Made by a program: the position numbers and the translations under genes. Source: Phascolarctobacterium_A sp902463975 (GTDB taxonomy: Bacteria > Bacillota > Negativicutes > Acidaminococcales > Acidaminococcaceae). Taken from it: DNA of 64,000 nt. The notes under the pieces were generated by a model. It was given only the letters and a program-made list of their open reading frames with translations. It ran no database searches and was not told the DNA's origin. The DNA lies in assembly GCF_902463975.1 (NCBI RefSeq), contig NZ_CABQHJ010000007.1:12816-76815 (forward strand). The letters are read 5' to 3'. Positions 50,953 through 60,683 of this stretch are shown here, piece after piece; the stretch's first letter is position 1, and each line of letters starts with the position of its first letter.

Positions 50953-51534
50953 ATGGGTGGTTTGTTTGACAGTGATTTAATCCCCCTGCTTTTCGTCATC
51001 GTAATGCTGGCCAACGTATTTTTGGACCGTCGAAACCGTCGCCGCCGCAGGCAGCAGGAGCTGCCGCAGGAGCAGCCGGAGGCGCAGGCAGAGCAGCAAA
51101 CGCAGGCTAAGCCTAAAGACCTTGCCGCCGAATTTGAACGCCGTCTGAAAAAGACGACGGAGGCGGCACAGGCGCGCAAGCGTCAAAGTAGCCAAGGCGC
51201 AGTGCATGACGGAACGCGCGTGCGTCGTGATGACGACAGCAGAGTTCACCGCGACGGCGAAGCAATGCATGACCATACCGGCAGAATTCACCGTGAAAAC
51301 GAAGCCCTCGTGCATGACAAGGGCAAGGTTTATTACGATCCCCGTGGTGATTACAGCTACGACGAAGCAAAGATGAACGCTGCCGCTGCGGCGTTTAATG
51401 CGCACTACGCACAGCATGCGCAGCCTGCACCGAAAAAGCGCGTAAAGCTGAAGCATGCGGCGCTCGTCAACGGTATTATCATGGCAGAGGTATTAGGAAA
51501 ACCGCGCGCTCTTAACCCCTATGAGGAGCGCTGA
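50953..51534 (+). CDS. Membrane-anchored protein with charged His/Asp repeats, unknown function
   Basis: 193 residues from the ATG behind GAGGTG. One N-terminal hydrophobic segment (LIPLLFVIVMLANVFL) is followed by an Arg/Gln/Glu-rich linker, then a repeated pattern of about 11-13 residues (VHDGTRVRRDD, VHRDGEAMHD, IHRENEALVHD) at about 83-130, and a basic C-terminal region with LKHAALVNGIIMAEVLG. It is not a family I recognise. Its place directly after nfeD-floA suggests a membrane-microdomain role. This is inference only. Confidence 0.55.
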   Translation: MGGLFDSDLIPLLFVIVMLANVFLDRRNRRRRRQQELPQEQPEAQAEQQTQAKPKDLAAEFERRLKKTTEAAQARKRQSSQGAVHDGTRVRRDDDSRVHRDGEAMHDHTGRIHRENEALVHDKGKVYYDPRGDYSYDEAKMNAAAAAFNAHYAQHAQPAPKKRVKLKHAALVNGIIMAEVLGKPRALNPYEER

Positions 51535-51572
51535 TTTAAAGATTCTCGCAAACAGTAAGGAGATGTTGGAGA

Positions 51573-53051
51573 ATGCTGGAAAAGCTGGATTTGAGTAAAA
51601 AAGTGTCCAAGGAAGATTACAACAAGCAGATGGATGTGCTGGGTGAGCGCCTGGGAAAGGCGCAGCGCCTGGCCCGCGACGCCAAAAGACCGATTATCAT
51701 CGTGTTTGAGGGCTGGCGCGGTGCGCGCCGCAGTGCGCTGATTAACGAAATGATGCAGCAGATGGATGCCCGCGGCTTTAATGTTTATTCCAGCGTGCGC
51801 CTGCGCGGCGTTCTGCAGGAGCAGCCGTTTTTCAGTGCCTTCTGGAAGCGCCTGCCGGCGTTGGGACATATTGCCGTTTATCACCGCAGCTGGTATTATC
51901 TGAAAAACGCCAATGAGCTGGCGGATAAGGCAGAGGACGATTCCAAATATCCCGTAGTTTCCTTCGAGCATATCAACAACTTTGAGAAAATGCTCACGGA
52001 CGATAATTATCTTGTGCTCAAATTTTTCCTGCATCTGTCACCGGAGCAGCAAAAGAAAAATATCGCCAAGAATGCCAAAACACTGGGCAAGGCGTGGCGT
52101 GACCTGAATCCTGCGATTGATGAAAGCGAAGATTACGATAAATTTTTGCCGCATTACGAAAAAATGCTGGAGGCTACCGATACGGTAAACGCTCCCTGGC
52201 ACCTGATTGCCGACGATGATCCGCGCAGCGCGCGTCTGGAGGTTTTCACTAAGATTGCCGATGCTATCGAAAAGGCTGTGCAGATGCCTGCCGAGCCTGC
52301 TGCCGACAAGCGCACCGCCGCAACCTACGATGTGCTGAGCACGATTGACGCCAACAAGGAGCTTACCAAGGAAGAATATAAGGAAAAGCTGGATAAGTAC
52401 CAGAAAAAGCTGACACAGCTGCAGATTGAAATGTTCAAGGCGCAGATACCGGTAGTTATCGGCTTTGAGGGCTGGGACGCTGCCGGCAAGGGCGGTGCTA
52501 TCCGCAGACTGACGGCGGCACTGGACCCGTTAGGCTTCCATGTGCACCCGATTGCGGCGCCGAACGTGGTTGAAAAGCAGTTCCATTATCAGTGGCGCTT
52601 CTGGACCAGACTGCCGCAGCCGGGCACTATAGCGATTTTTGACCGCACCTGGTACGGCCGTGTTATGGTAGAGCGTATCGAAGGCTTCGCCAAACCGCAG
52701 GAATGGCAGCGTGCCTACGATGAAATTAAGGATATGGAGGCGCAGTGGAGCGAGCACGGCATTGCCATCGCCAAATTCTGGCTGCAGATTGACAAGGATG
52801 AGCAGCTGCGACGCTTCAATGATCGTCAGAATGACACCAACAAGCAGTGGAAAATTACGGACGAGGATTGGCGTAACCGTGATAAATGGGATGCTTACGA
52901 AGCTGCAGTCAACGAAATGCTGGTGCGCACCGACACCTCGTATGCACCGTGGACCGTGGTTGAGGGCAACAATAAATATTATGCCCGCTTAAAGGTTTTG
53001 AAAACAGTTATCGATTTGTTTGAACGCAAATTGGCAGAAAAACATCAGTAA
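51573..53051 (+). CDS. pap: Polyphosphate:AMP phosphotransferase (two-domain PPK2)
   Basis: 492 residues, a tandem of two PPK2 kinase domains. The N-terminal copy is degenerate at the P-loop (EGWRGARRSAL, 46-56). The C-terminal copy keeps EGWDAAGKGGAI (299-310), then PLGFHVHPIAAPN and the FDRTWYGRVMVERIEGF lid/Walker B region. Two-domain PPK2 enzymes use polyphosphate to phosphorylate AMP, and only the C-terminal domain is active. It probably recycles AMP to ADP. It starts behind AAGGAG, 38 bases after the previous gene. Confidence 0.9.
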   Translation: MLEKLDLSKKVSKEDYNKQMDVLGERLGKAQRLARDAKRPIIIVFEGWRGARRSALINEMMQQMDARGFNVYSSVRLRGVLQEQPFFSAFWKRLPALGHIAVYHRSWYYLKNANELADKAEDDSKYPVVSFEHINNFEKMLTDDNYLVLKFFLHLSPEQQKKNIAKNAKTLGKAWRDLNPAIDESEDYDKFLPHYEKMLEATDTVNAPWHLIADDDPRSARLEVFTKIADAIEKAVQMPAEPAADKRTAATYDVLSTIDANKELTKEEYKEKLDKYQKKLTQLQIEMFKAQIPVVIGFEGWDAAGKGGAIRRLTAALDPLGFHVHPIAAPNVVEKQFHYQWRFWTRLPQPGTIAIFDRTWYGRVMVERIEGFAKPQEWQRAYDEIKDMEAQWSEHGIAIAKFWLQIDKDEQLRRFNDRQNDTNKQWKITDEDWRNRDKWDAYEAAVNEMLVRTDTSYAPWTVVEGNNKYYARLKVLKTVIDLFERKLAEKHQ

Positions 53052-53061
53052 AATACAAGAG

Positions 53062-53095
53062 GATATCAGCGTAATTTTGCGCTGATATTTTCTTA
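53062..53095 (+). terminator. Terminator after the PPK2 gene
   Basis: GATATCAGCG and GCGCTGATAT form the stem, followed by TTTTCTT. Confidence 0.8.
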
Positions 53096-53126
53096 ATACA
53101 TTATAGATACTCGGAGAGGAAATGCT

Positions 53127-54842
53127 TTGTCCTGGATAATCAAAAACTATATTAAAGAAATAAGAGAAAATGAAACCGGCGCGCAGGTGTATCCGCCGGG
53201 GTTACGCCATCCGGTAGCGTTTATTTACCCCAACGTCTACCATCTGGGCATGTCGAACCTGGGAATGCACATTCTGTATCAGATGATTAACGAGCGCGGT
53301 GACAGCGCCTGCGAACGCTTCTTTTTGCCGGATAAACGATTGCAGCAGGAGCATATCAAAAGCAAAACACCGCTGCTGAGCCTGGAAAACCAGCGTCCGC
53401 TGGCAGATTTTGACGTTATCTTCGTCATGCTGTCCTTTGAAATGGATTATGATAATCTGCTGACGGTGCTTGATTTGGGCAATATTCGCCTGCGGGCGGC
53501 GGAGCGCAATCAGCGCGAGCCTTTGGTGATTATCGGCGGTCCCTGTGCCACCTTCAATCCCGAGCCTTTAGCTGCTGTGGCTGACGCCTTTGTTATCGGC
53601 GAGGGCGAGGAAACAGTGCAGCATGTGCTGGATACCATCTACCGCGAGGAAAGCAAGCAAGAGCGCTTGGCGGCGCTGGCGCAGGTGCCGGGCGTTTATG
53701 TTCCCAGCCTGTATACGGCGCAGTACGATGACGAGGGCGAGTTTATCGCCCTTCTGCCGCAGGAAGGTGCGCCTGCGAAGGTAGCGCGCCAGTGGGCGCG
53801 TGATATCGACGCTTATCCGCACACCTCTGCTATCGTTACGAGCGGAACGGAATTTGAGGATATGTTTATCGTCGAGGTGGCGCGTGGCTGCGGCCGTCAC
53901 TGCCGCTTCTGCATGGCAGGCTATTGCTTTCGCAAGCCGCGTCCGCGTAAGCTGGAAAATATTTTGGCAGATATTGCCAAGCGTCCCGAGCGCACGAAAA
54001 AGGTGGGCCTGATGGGCGCTGCCGTTTCCGACCATCCGCAGATGGCGGAGCTGACGGAATACTTAGTGGAGCACAAGATACCGTTTTCCGTGGCCAGCAT
54101 GCGTGCCGATATGCTCACGGAGCAGATTGCCCATGCACTGGCACAGAGCGGCCAGCGCACGATGACCGTAGCGCCGGAGGCAGGCAGCGAGCGTATGCGC
54201 GCTGCTATTAACAAGGGCATTACGGAGGAGCACGTTTATAATTCTATCGAATTGGCTGCTGCTGCCGGTATGCGCAACATCAAGCTGTATTATATGATCG
54301 GTCTGCCGGGAGAAGAGGACGAGGATATCGTCGAAACGGTGGAGATGATTAAACGCGTGCGTGCCAAAATGGACGCGGTGGGCAACAAGGGCGAGCTGGT
54401 TATTTCGGTCAACGGCTTTGTGCCCAAGCCCTTTACGCCGTACCAGTGGGCGCCGCTGTGCAATGTGCGCACGCTGAAGAAGCGCTTCAAAATTTTGGGT
54501 GACGGTCTGAAGAAGGAAAAGCGCATCAAGCTGATTACCGAATCGCTGAAGGAAACCGTGGTGCAGTCCGTGCTGGCGCGTGGAAGCAGACGTATCGGCG
54601 AAGCGCTGCTGAAGGCACATGTGGAAGGCCGCAGCCTGAAGCAGGTGCTGAAGGAGGAGGGCCTGGATGCCGAGGAGCTGGCGGAGCGCGAGCTGCAGGT
54701 GGGCCAGCCGCTGCCGTGGCAGCATCTGGACATGGGCGTGACGCAGGAGTATCTTGCGGCTGAGCTGCAGCGCAGCGAAAGCGGCAAGTTTACCCCGATG
54801 TGCTTTGACGGCTGCCGCCGTTGCGGTGTCTGCCGGGAGTAA
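53127..54842 (+). CDS. TIGR03960-like B12-binding/radical-SAM protein
   Basis: 571 residues, starting with TTG 8 bases after GGAGAGG. An N-terminal B12-binding-like region (HPVAFIYPNVYHLGMSNLGM, VIIGGPCATFNPEPLA) precedes the radical-SAM core with CxxxCxxC in GCGRHCRFCMAGY, then PEAGSERMRAAINKGITEEH. A cysteine-rich end, CFDGCRRCGVC, may hold another cluster. It resembles the TIGR03960 family, usually paired with a TIGR03936 (DUF2344) gene that I do not see here. A tRNA- or cofactor-modifying role is possible but unproven. Confidence 0.82.
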   Translation: MSWIIKNYIKEIRENETGAQVYPPGLRHPVAFIYPNVYHLGMSNLGMHILYQMINERGDSACERFFLPDKRLQQEHIKSKTPLLSLENQRPLADFDVIFVMLSFEMDYDNLLTVLDLGNIRLRAAERNQREPLVIIGGPCATFNPEPLAAVADAFVIGEGEETVQHVLDTIYREESKQERLAALAQVPGVYVPSLYTAQYDDEGEFIALLPQEGAPAKVARQWARDIDAYPHTSAIVTSGTEFEDMFIVEVARGCGRHCRFCMAGYCFRKPRPRKLENILADIAKRPERTKKVGLMGAAVSDHPQMAELTEYLVEHKIPFSVASMRADMLTEQIAHALAQSGQRTMTVAPEAGSERMRAAINKGITEEHVYNSIELAAAAGMRNIKLYYMIGLPGEEDEDIVETVEMIKRVRAKMDAVGNKGELVISVNGFVPKPFTPYQWAPLCNVRTLKKRFKILGDGLKKEKRIKLITESLKETVVQSVLARGSRRIGEALLKAHVEGRSLKQVLKEEGLDAEELAERELQVGQPLPWQHLDMGVTQEYLAAELQRSESGKFTPMCFDGCRRCGVCRE

Positions 54843-54881
54843 GGCTTAGGCAGTGAAATGACTGCTACTAATAAAAAAATT

Positions 54882-54925
54882 AAGCATCCCTACACTTTTT
54901 GCAGTAAAAGTGTGGGGATGCTTTT
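54882..54925 (+). terminator. Terminator after the radical-SAM gene
   Basis: AAGCATCCCTACACTTTT pairs with AAAAGTGTGGGGATGCTT around a 7-base loop, followed by TTTT. The remaining gap to 55192 holds one solo repeat module and a GGGAGG SD; I see no promoter of good quality. Confidence 0.9.
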
Positions 54926-54987
54926 GCTTTTTTACGCTATAATGATGCTGAGAAACACAGCTTTTGCTGCTTCGGAAGCGGTAACAA

Positions 54988-55039
54988 CCCTTCCGTCTGC
55001 TCGCTGATACTCGCAGCCACCTCCCCTTACAGGGGAGAT
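54988..55039 (-). repeat. Solo module of the CTCC...GAAGGG repeat family
   Basis: CCCTTCCGTC, a CTGCTCGCTGATACTCGCAG small hairpin, CCACCTCCCC and TTACAGGGGAG follow the module plan of M1-M4 in the reverse sense. Confidence 0.5.
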
Positions 55040-55192
55040 ATAAAGGAATTACAAAACTTTAAGGTTGATAATTCTCTGTATATGTTCTGCGGGTAACCGA
55101 AAGACAGATGCTTGTTGTAAAAAATAAGCAGCCTGTGTCTGAAATTTATTGATTGAGGGATTTTGTACCGCAATCAAGGGAGGAATATACAT

Positions 55193-56005
55193 ATGAAAAA
55201 GAATTTGTTTTTGGGCATGACCTTGGGGATGGCGCTCTTGGCCAACACCGCTTTTGCTCATCTCAGCGGCGGTTATCTTTCGGATATTATTGATGAACAT
55301 CCGCGCTGGCCGTTGGCAACTCAATGTATTGCTACGGATGTTAACTTAAGAACAGAGCCTAACACAAACTGTGAGGTAGTAACCATGCTGCAAAACGGCG
55401 ATAAATTTTATGCAAGAAAGGTAGTGTTTATACCTGACAGTAAATATGTGTGGGTGTACGGAACTACCGAAAAAGGCTACAGAGGCTACATGTATAACCA
55501 ATATATAGGTGCGTTGCCTGATGGCCAATATGCTCATTCGGATGAAGGACGTTTTCAGGCTTCGGTAGAGGCAAACTGGATTAACGATCCCGCCGGCTAT
55601 GCAGCAGGCTCCGGCTATAGCATGGGCAGAGTAGAACATGCCGACGATATGAATATTGCTTATGACCTTAATAAGGTGCAGGTAGGTCCGCGAGTGTTCT
55701 ACACGAGAGCCTTTGACGGAAAAACCTATCAGGTAGTGATTAACAAGGCTCCCGGCGAGATGGCAGGCTATGCAGTCGGACAGCATTTTGATCAGAAAGA
55801 GCGGAATAATTTTTACGATATGATGCGGAGAATCGGCTGGCACGAGTCTGCTGTTGATATTGAGGAGCCGACAAACAGTATCGTGTGGGAAAAATCTGTG
55901 CTTGATGCGGATGGCTTTGACAGACCTGCCAAGCAGCTGATTATCACGCTGAATGATAAAGACGTGATTGAGAGCTTTACTTACATCAATTATGATCTTG
56001 ATTAG
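55193..56005 (+). CDS. Secreted SH3-like domain protein
   Basis: 270 residues from the ATG behind AGGGAGGAA. The signal peptide KKNLFLGMTLGMALLANTAFA is followed by a bacterial SH3 domain (about 42-100: TDVNLRTEPNTNCEVVTML, VWVYGTTEKGYRGYMYNQYIG), a fold that often binds peptidoglycan or metal ions. The C-terminal half (YQVVINKAPGEMAGYAVG, KSVLDADGFDRPAKQLIITL) is not recognised. It is a single gene, probably with a periplasmic or surface role. Confidence 0.75.
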   Translation: MKKNLFLGMTLGMALLANTAFAHLSGGYLSDIIDEHPRWPLATQCIATDVNLRTEPNTNCEVVTMLQNGDKFYARKVVFIPDSKYVWVYGTTEKGYRGYMYNQYIGALPDGQYAHSDEGRFQASVEANWINDPAGYAAGSGYSMGRVEHADDMNIAYDLNKVQVGPRVFYTRAFDGKTYQVVINKAPGEMAGYAVGQHFDQKERNNFYDMMRRIGWHESAVDIEEPTNSIVWEKSVLDADGFDRPAKQLIITLNDKDVIESFTYINYDLD

Positions 56006-56033
56006 CCTGCCTGCAAAAAATTATCCCTGAAAT

Positions 56034-56062
56034 GCAAAAAACCTGCTCTTTTCAGAGCAGGT
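56034..56062 (-). terminator. Terminator of rpsT
   Basis: ACCTGCTC/GAGCAGGT perfect stem. Reading on the minus strand it is followed by TTTTTTG, 14 bases after the rpsT stop. Confidence 0.85.
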
Positions 56063-56075
56063 CAGCTTGTAAGAA

Positions 56076-56339
56076 TTAAGCCATAGCGTTGATTCTCTTT
56101 GCAAGTCTGGATTTTTTGCGAGCTGCAGCATTCTTATGGATAATGCCTTTGCGAGCTGCTTTATCGAGCAAACCGGAAGCAGTAGCCATAGTAGCTTGAG
56201 CGTCTTCTTTAGCGCCGGTTTTAGCCAGAGCCTCTACTTTGCGGGAAGCATTACGGAGAGCTGCTTTAATCGGAGCGTTTTTAGCACGACGTTCTGCGTC
56301 GGTCTTTACACTGCGGATGGAAGATTTAATGTTCGGCAA
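56076..56339 (-). CDS. rpsT: 30S ribosomal protein S20
   Basis: 87 residues, basic and helical. PNIKSSIRSVKTDAERRAKN and GIIHKNAAARKKSRLAKRIN are diagnostic. It binds 16S rRNA early in 30S assembly. SD AGGAGGTGA. It has its own promoter and terminator and is divergent from the MerR gene. As in many Firmicutes, it lies near lepA. Confidence 0.97.
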   Translation of the reverse strand: MPNIKSSIRSVKTDAERRAKNAPIKAALRNASRKVEALAKTGAKEDAQATMATASGLLDKAARKGIIHKNAAARKKSRLAKRINAMA

Positions 56340-56374
56340 CGAATTTCACCTCCTGAATTTTCTTGTACTGCATT

Positions 56375-56403
56375 ATTCTACCACGAATGCGAGCATTATG
56401 CAA
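56375..56403 (-). promoter_or_regulatory. Sigma-A type promoter for rpsT
   Basis: Minus-strand TTGCAT, a 17-bp spacer and TAGAAT, about 36 bases before the rpsT start. Confidence 0.6.
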
Positions 56404-56455
56404 GAGAAAATCACAAATATGCCTGCCTGTTCCTGTAAAAATATTTTGCGGTCGC

Positions 56456-56486
56456 TTGACCTGGAGCTGACTCCAAATGCTAAAAT
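56456..56486 (+). promoter_or_regulatory. MerR-type promoter/operator with 19-bp spacer
   Basis: TTGACC, a 19-bp spacer and TAAAAT. The long spacer holds the dyad TGGAG-ctga-CTCCA. This is the classical arrangement remodelled by MerR-family activators. It lies 45 bases before the MerR gene, so autoregulation is likely. Confidence 0.75.
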
Positions 56487-56530
56487 ATAAGAAGAAAGCA
56501 GGAAAACAATCCTGGCAGGAGGTAAGCGAG

Positions 56531-56905
56531 ATGAAAATAAACGAAGTAAGCAAAATGTATGACATTACAGCGGACACGCTGCGTTATTATGAGCGTATCG
56601 GGTTGATTCCGACTGTGAACCGCAACGAAAGCGGTATTCGCGACTACACCGAAACGGACTGTAACTGGGTAAACTTCGCCAAATGCATGCGCACAGCAGG
56701 CATTTCGGTAGAAAGCCTGATTGAATATGTGGCGCTGTTCCAGCAGGGCGACACAACACGGGCCGCACGTAAGGAAATTTTAATAGAGGAGCGTGCCAAG
56801 CTGCTCGAGCGCATGGCGCAGATGCAGGAAACGCTCGATAAGCTAAATTATAAAATTGACAATTACTACAAGTGCGTTGAATTTGAGGACACTAAACTGA
56901 AATAA
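56531..56905 (+). CDS. MerR-family transcriptional regulator
   Basis: 124 residues from the ATG behind GGAGG (a 54-base upstream extension from another ATG overlaps the promoter). A winged-helix start KINEVSKMYDITADTLRYYERIGLIP is followed by the RDYTE wing and a C-terminal dimerisation coiled coil (EERAKLLERMAQMQETLDKLNYKIDNYYK). It has no metal-binding cysteines in the usual MerR loop. The single Cys near the C-terminus (YYKCVEFED) suggests an AdhR/NmlR-like, electrophile-sensing subfamily. No obvious target gene follows. It is a single-gene unit. Confidence 0.9.
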   Translation: MKINEVSKMYDITADTLRYYERIGLIPTVNRNESGIRDYTETDCNWVNFAKCMRTAGISVESLIEYVALFQQGDTTRAARKEILIEERAKLLERMAQMQETLDKLNYKIDNYYKCVEFEDTKLK

Positions 56906-56917
56906 AACGCAGTACGA

Positions 56918-56948
56918 GGAGAGATGGCGCCGAGCTGTCTCTCTTTTT
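56918..56948 (+). terminator. Terminator after the MerR gene
   Basis: GAGAGA/TCTCTC stem around a GGCGCC-containing loop, followed by TTTTT. Confidence 0.65.
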
Positions 56949-56950
56949 AG

Positions 56951-56980
56951 TTTACAGGCTTTGCCGTATAATGGTATAAT
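56951..56980 (+). promoter_or_regulatory. Sigma-A type promoter for lepA
   Basis: TTTACA, an 18-bp spacer and a perfect TATAAT, about 80 bases before lepA. A second TATAAT lies inside the spacer. Confidence 0.6.
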
Positions 56981-57060
56981 AATTAGTACTAATAAAACAG
57001 GCTTAAGCCAATATTGGCCTGAAATAATACATTTTAATGAAGGAGCAGGAAGAGTAATTT

Positions 57061-58860
<1,800 letters not shown>

Positions 58861-58908
58861 GGCTTAGCGCTTAGTCGATAGTGTCTGATAGATAGGAGCA
58901 ATGCAATT

Positions 58909-59748
58909 ATGATGATACAACTGCAAGGCTTGCTTTCGACAATCACATTTTTGGATGTTATAGATATTGTCGTCGTTGCCTATTTTCTTTACCGTTTGTT
59001 CCTAATGCTGAAAAACACCCGTGCCGCAACATTGGGCAAGGGTCTCATGGTGCTGATAGGCTTCACGCTTATCTGCCGTTGGCTGAACCTGCATGTTATC
59101 AGCTGGCTGCTGGAAAAGAGCATGACGGTGATTATGGTTGCTCTGCCGGTTGTCTTTCAGCCGGAGCTGCGACGTGCTTTGGAGCAAATCGGCCGCGGCA
59201 AGCTGTTTCATAAGGGCAGCGAGCTGGACGAGCAGGAGCTGGAAGAAATGCTGGATTCCGTTGCTCATGCCACTAAGGTGATGAGCAAAAACAAGGTAGG
59301 TGCGCTGATGGTCTTTGAGCGTGCTACCGGTCTGGCAGAGCGCATCGAAACCGGTGTGCCGATTGACGGTCTGGTGAGCTCTGGACTGCTGCAGAACATT
59401 TTTGTTAAGGATACACCGCTGCATGACGGCGCTGTCGTTATCCGCGGCAACCGCGTTGTTGCTGCCTGCTGCCTGCTGCCGCTCACTGAAAACCGTAATT
59501 TGAGCCAGGAGCTTGGTACCCGCCATCGTGCAGCTATCGGTATGTCCGAGCAGTCCGATGCGATGATTCTTGTTGTCAGCGAGGAAACCGGTACGATTTC
59601 CATTGCCCGTAACGGCGAGCTGATGCGTTACCTGACGGTGGATGATGTGAAGGAAATTTTGCGCACGGCAATTTTCCGTCCGCATGCAGCAGTTAAGAAT
59701 TCTTTGGTTGATAAAATCAAGAGCTTGTGGGGCGGTGAGAAAAAATGA
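58909..59748 (+). CDS. cdaA: Diadenylate cyclase CdaA
   Basis: 279 residues. Three N-terminal membrane helices (about 15-90) are followed by the DAC (DisA_N) domain with DGA (173-175, in HDGAVVIRG) and RHR (205-207, in GTRHRAAIG). It makes c-di-AMP from two ATP at the membrane. It ends in an ATGA overlap with cdaR. The cdaA-cdaR-glmM order is conserved in Firmicutes. CdaR and GlmM both regulate CdaA activity in studied species. Confidence 0.97.
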   Translation: MMIQLQGLLSTITFLDVIDIVVVAYFLYRLFLMLKNTRAATLGKGLMVLIGFTLICRWLNLHVISWLLEKSMTVIMVALPVVFQPELRRALEQIGRGKLFHKGSELDEQELEEMLDSVAHATKVMSKNKVGALMVFERATGLAERIETGVPIDGLVSSGLLQNIFVKDTPLHDGAVVIRGNRVVAACCLLPLTENRNLSQELGTRHRAAIGMSEQSDAMILVVSEETGTISIARNGELMRYLTVDDVKEILRTAIFRPHAAVKNSLVDKIKSLWGGEKK

Positions 59749-60677
59749 GATTTTTGCAAAGGCTGGCGCGTAAGGAAAATTTATTTGCAAGGATTATCTG
59801 CCTGCTCATGGCCTGTGGCCTGTGGGTATATGTAATGACCGACCAGAACCCGATAATCGAGCGTAATATCGAGGTGCGTCTGCAGCAAAGAAATCTGCCG
59901 CAGAATATGATGGTCTTTAATGCTCCCGATAAAATTCTGGTAAAGGTGCGCGGTTCGCGTGCCAAGCTGAGTTCAGATAATCTGAGTGCTGAAATCAATG
60001 CTTCTATCAATTTGAAAAATATAACCGAAGGTCAGCAGAGTCTGCCGATTACGGTAACCTACTCCGGTGGCGAGATTGTATCCGTAACGCCTAAAGAGGT
60101 TTCCATATATGTAGATACGGTAAGCGAGAAAAAGGTTCCCGTTACTACTCGTATCGTGGGCGCGATGAACAGTGATATGACCATCGGCAGCAGTATAATT
60201 ACTCCGGCGGAGGTTACTCTGCGCGGTGCAACGCATCGTATTGATAAGGTAAACCGCGTTGTTGCTCCGATTGATATCAGCAATCATACCGGCAGCTTCC
60301 AGACGGAAAGCGAGCTTGTTGCTGTCAGTGATGACGGTTACGATATTCCTAATATGAGAATTATCCCTGAGCGTGTTATGGTGCAGGCTAATATGGTCAG
60401 CCAGATGCACTCGCTGGATATTCCGGTTAAGCTGGTTATGAGCGGCGATTTGCCTGCCGGAATTGTTGTTACCAAGACCGAGATTGCTCCGGAGAGCATC
60501 CGTGTGACTGCGCCTCCTTCCGTGCTGAAGGAGCTGAAGGATGTTAAGACCAAGCCCGTGGATGTAAGCAAGCTGACCGGCAGCACCGTTGTTGCGGCTG
60601 AGCTGGATTTGCCGGAAAAGGTTATTCCCGAAAGACGTACAGTGCAGATAAAAATATCGGTAGAAAGGCAGAATTGA
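59745..60677 (+). CDS. cdaR: CdaA regulatory protein CdaR (YbbR repeats)
   Basis: 310 residues. One N-terminal membrane helix (about 13-30) is followed by three or four YbbR repeats on the extracytoplasmic side (VRLQQRNLPQNMMVFNAPDK, VTPKEVSIYVDTVSEKKVPV, ITPAEVTLRGATHRIDKV, EIAPESIRVTAPPSVL). CdaR binds and modulates CdaA. It is translationally coupled to cdaA by the 4-base overlap. Confidence 0.93.
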   Translation: MRFLQRLARKENLFARIICLLMACGLWVYVMTDQNPIIERNIEVRLQQRNLPQNMMVFNAPDKILVKVRGSRAKLSSDNLSAEINASINLKNITEGQQSLPITVTYSGGEIVSVTPKEVSIYVDTVSEKKVPVTTRIVGAMNSDMTIGSSIITPAEVTLRGATHRIDKVNRVVAPIDISNHTGSFQTESELVAVSDDGYDIPNMRIIPERVMVQANMVSQMHSLDIPVKLVMSGDLPAGIVVTKTEIAPESIRVTAPPSVLKELKDVKTKPVDVSKLTGSTVVAAELDLPEKVIPERRTVQIKISVERQN

Positions 60678-60683
60678 TTTTAG

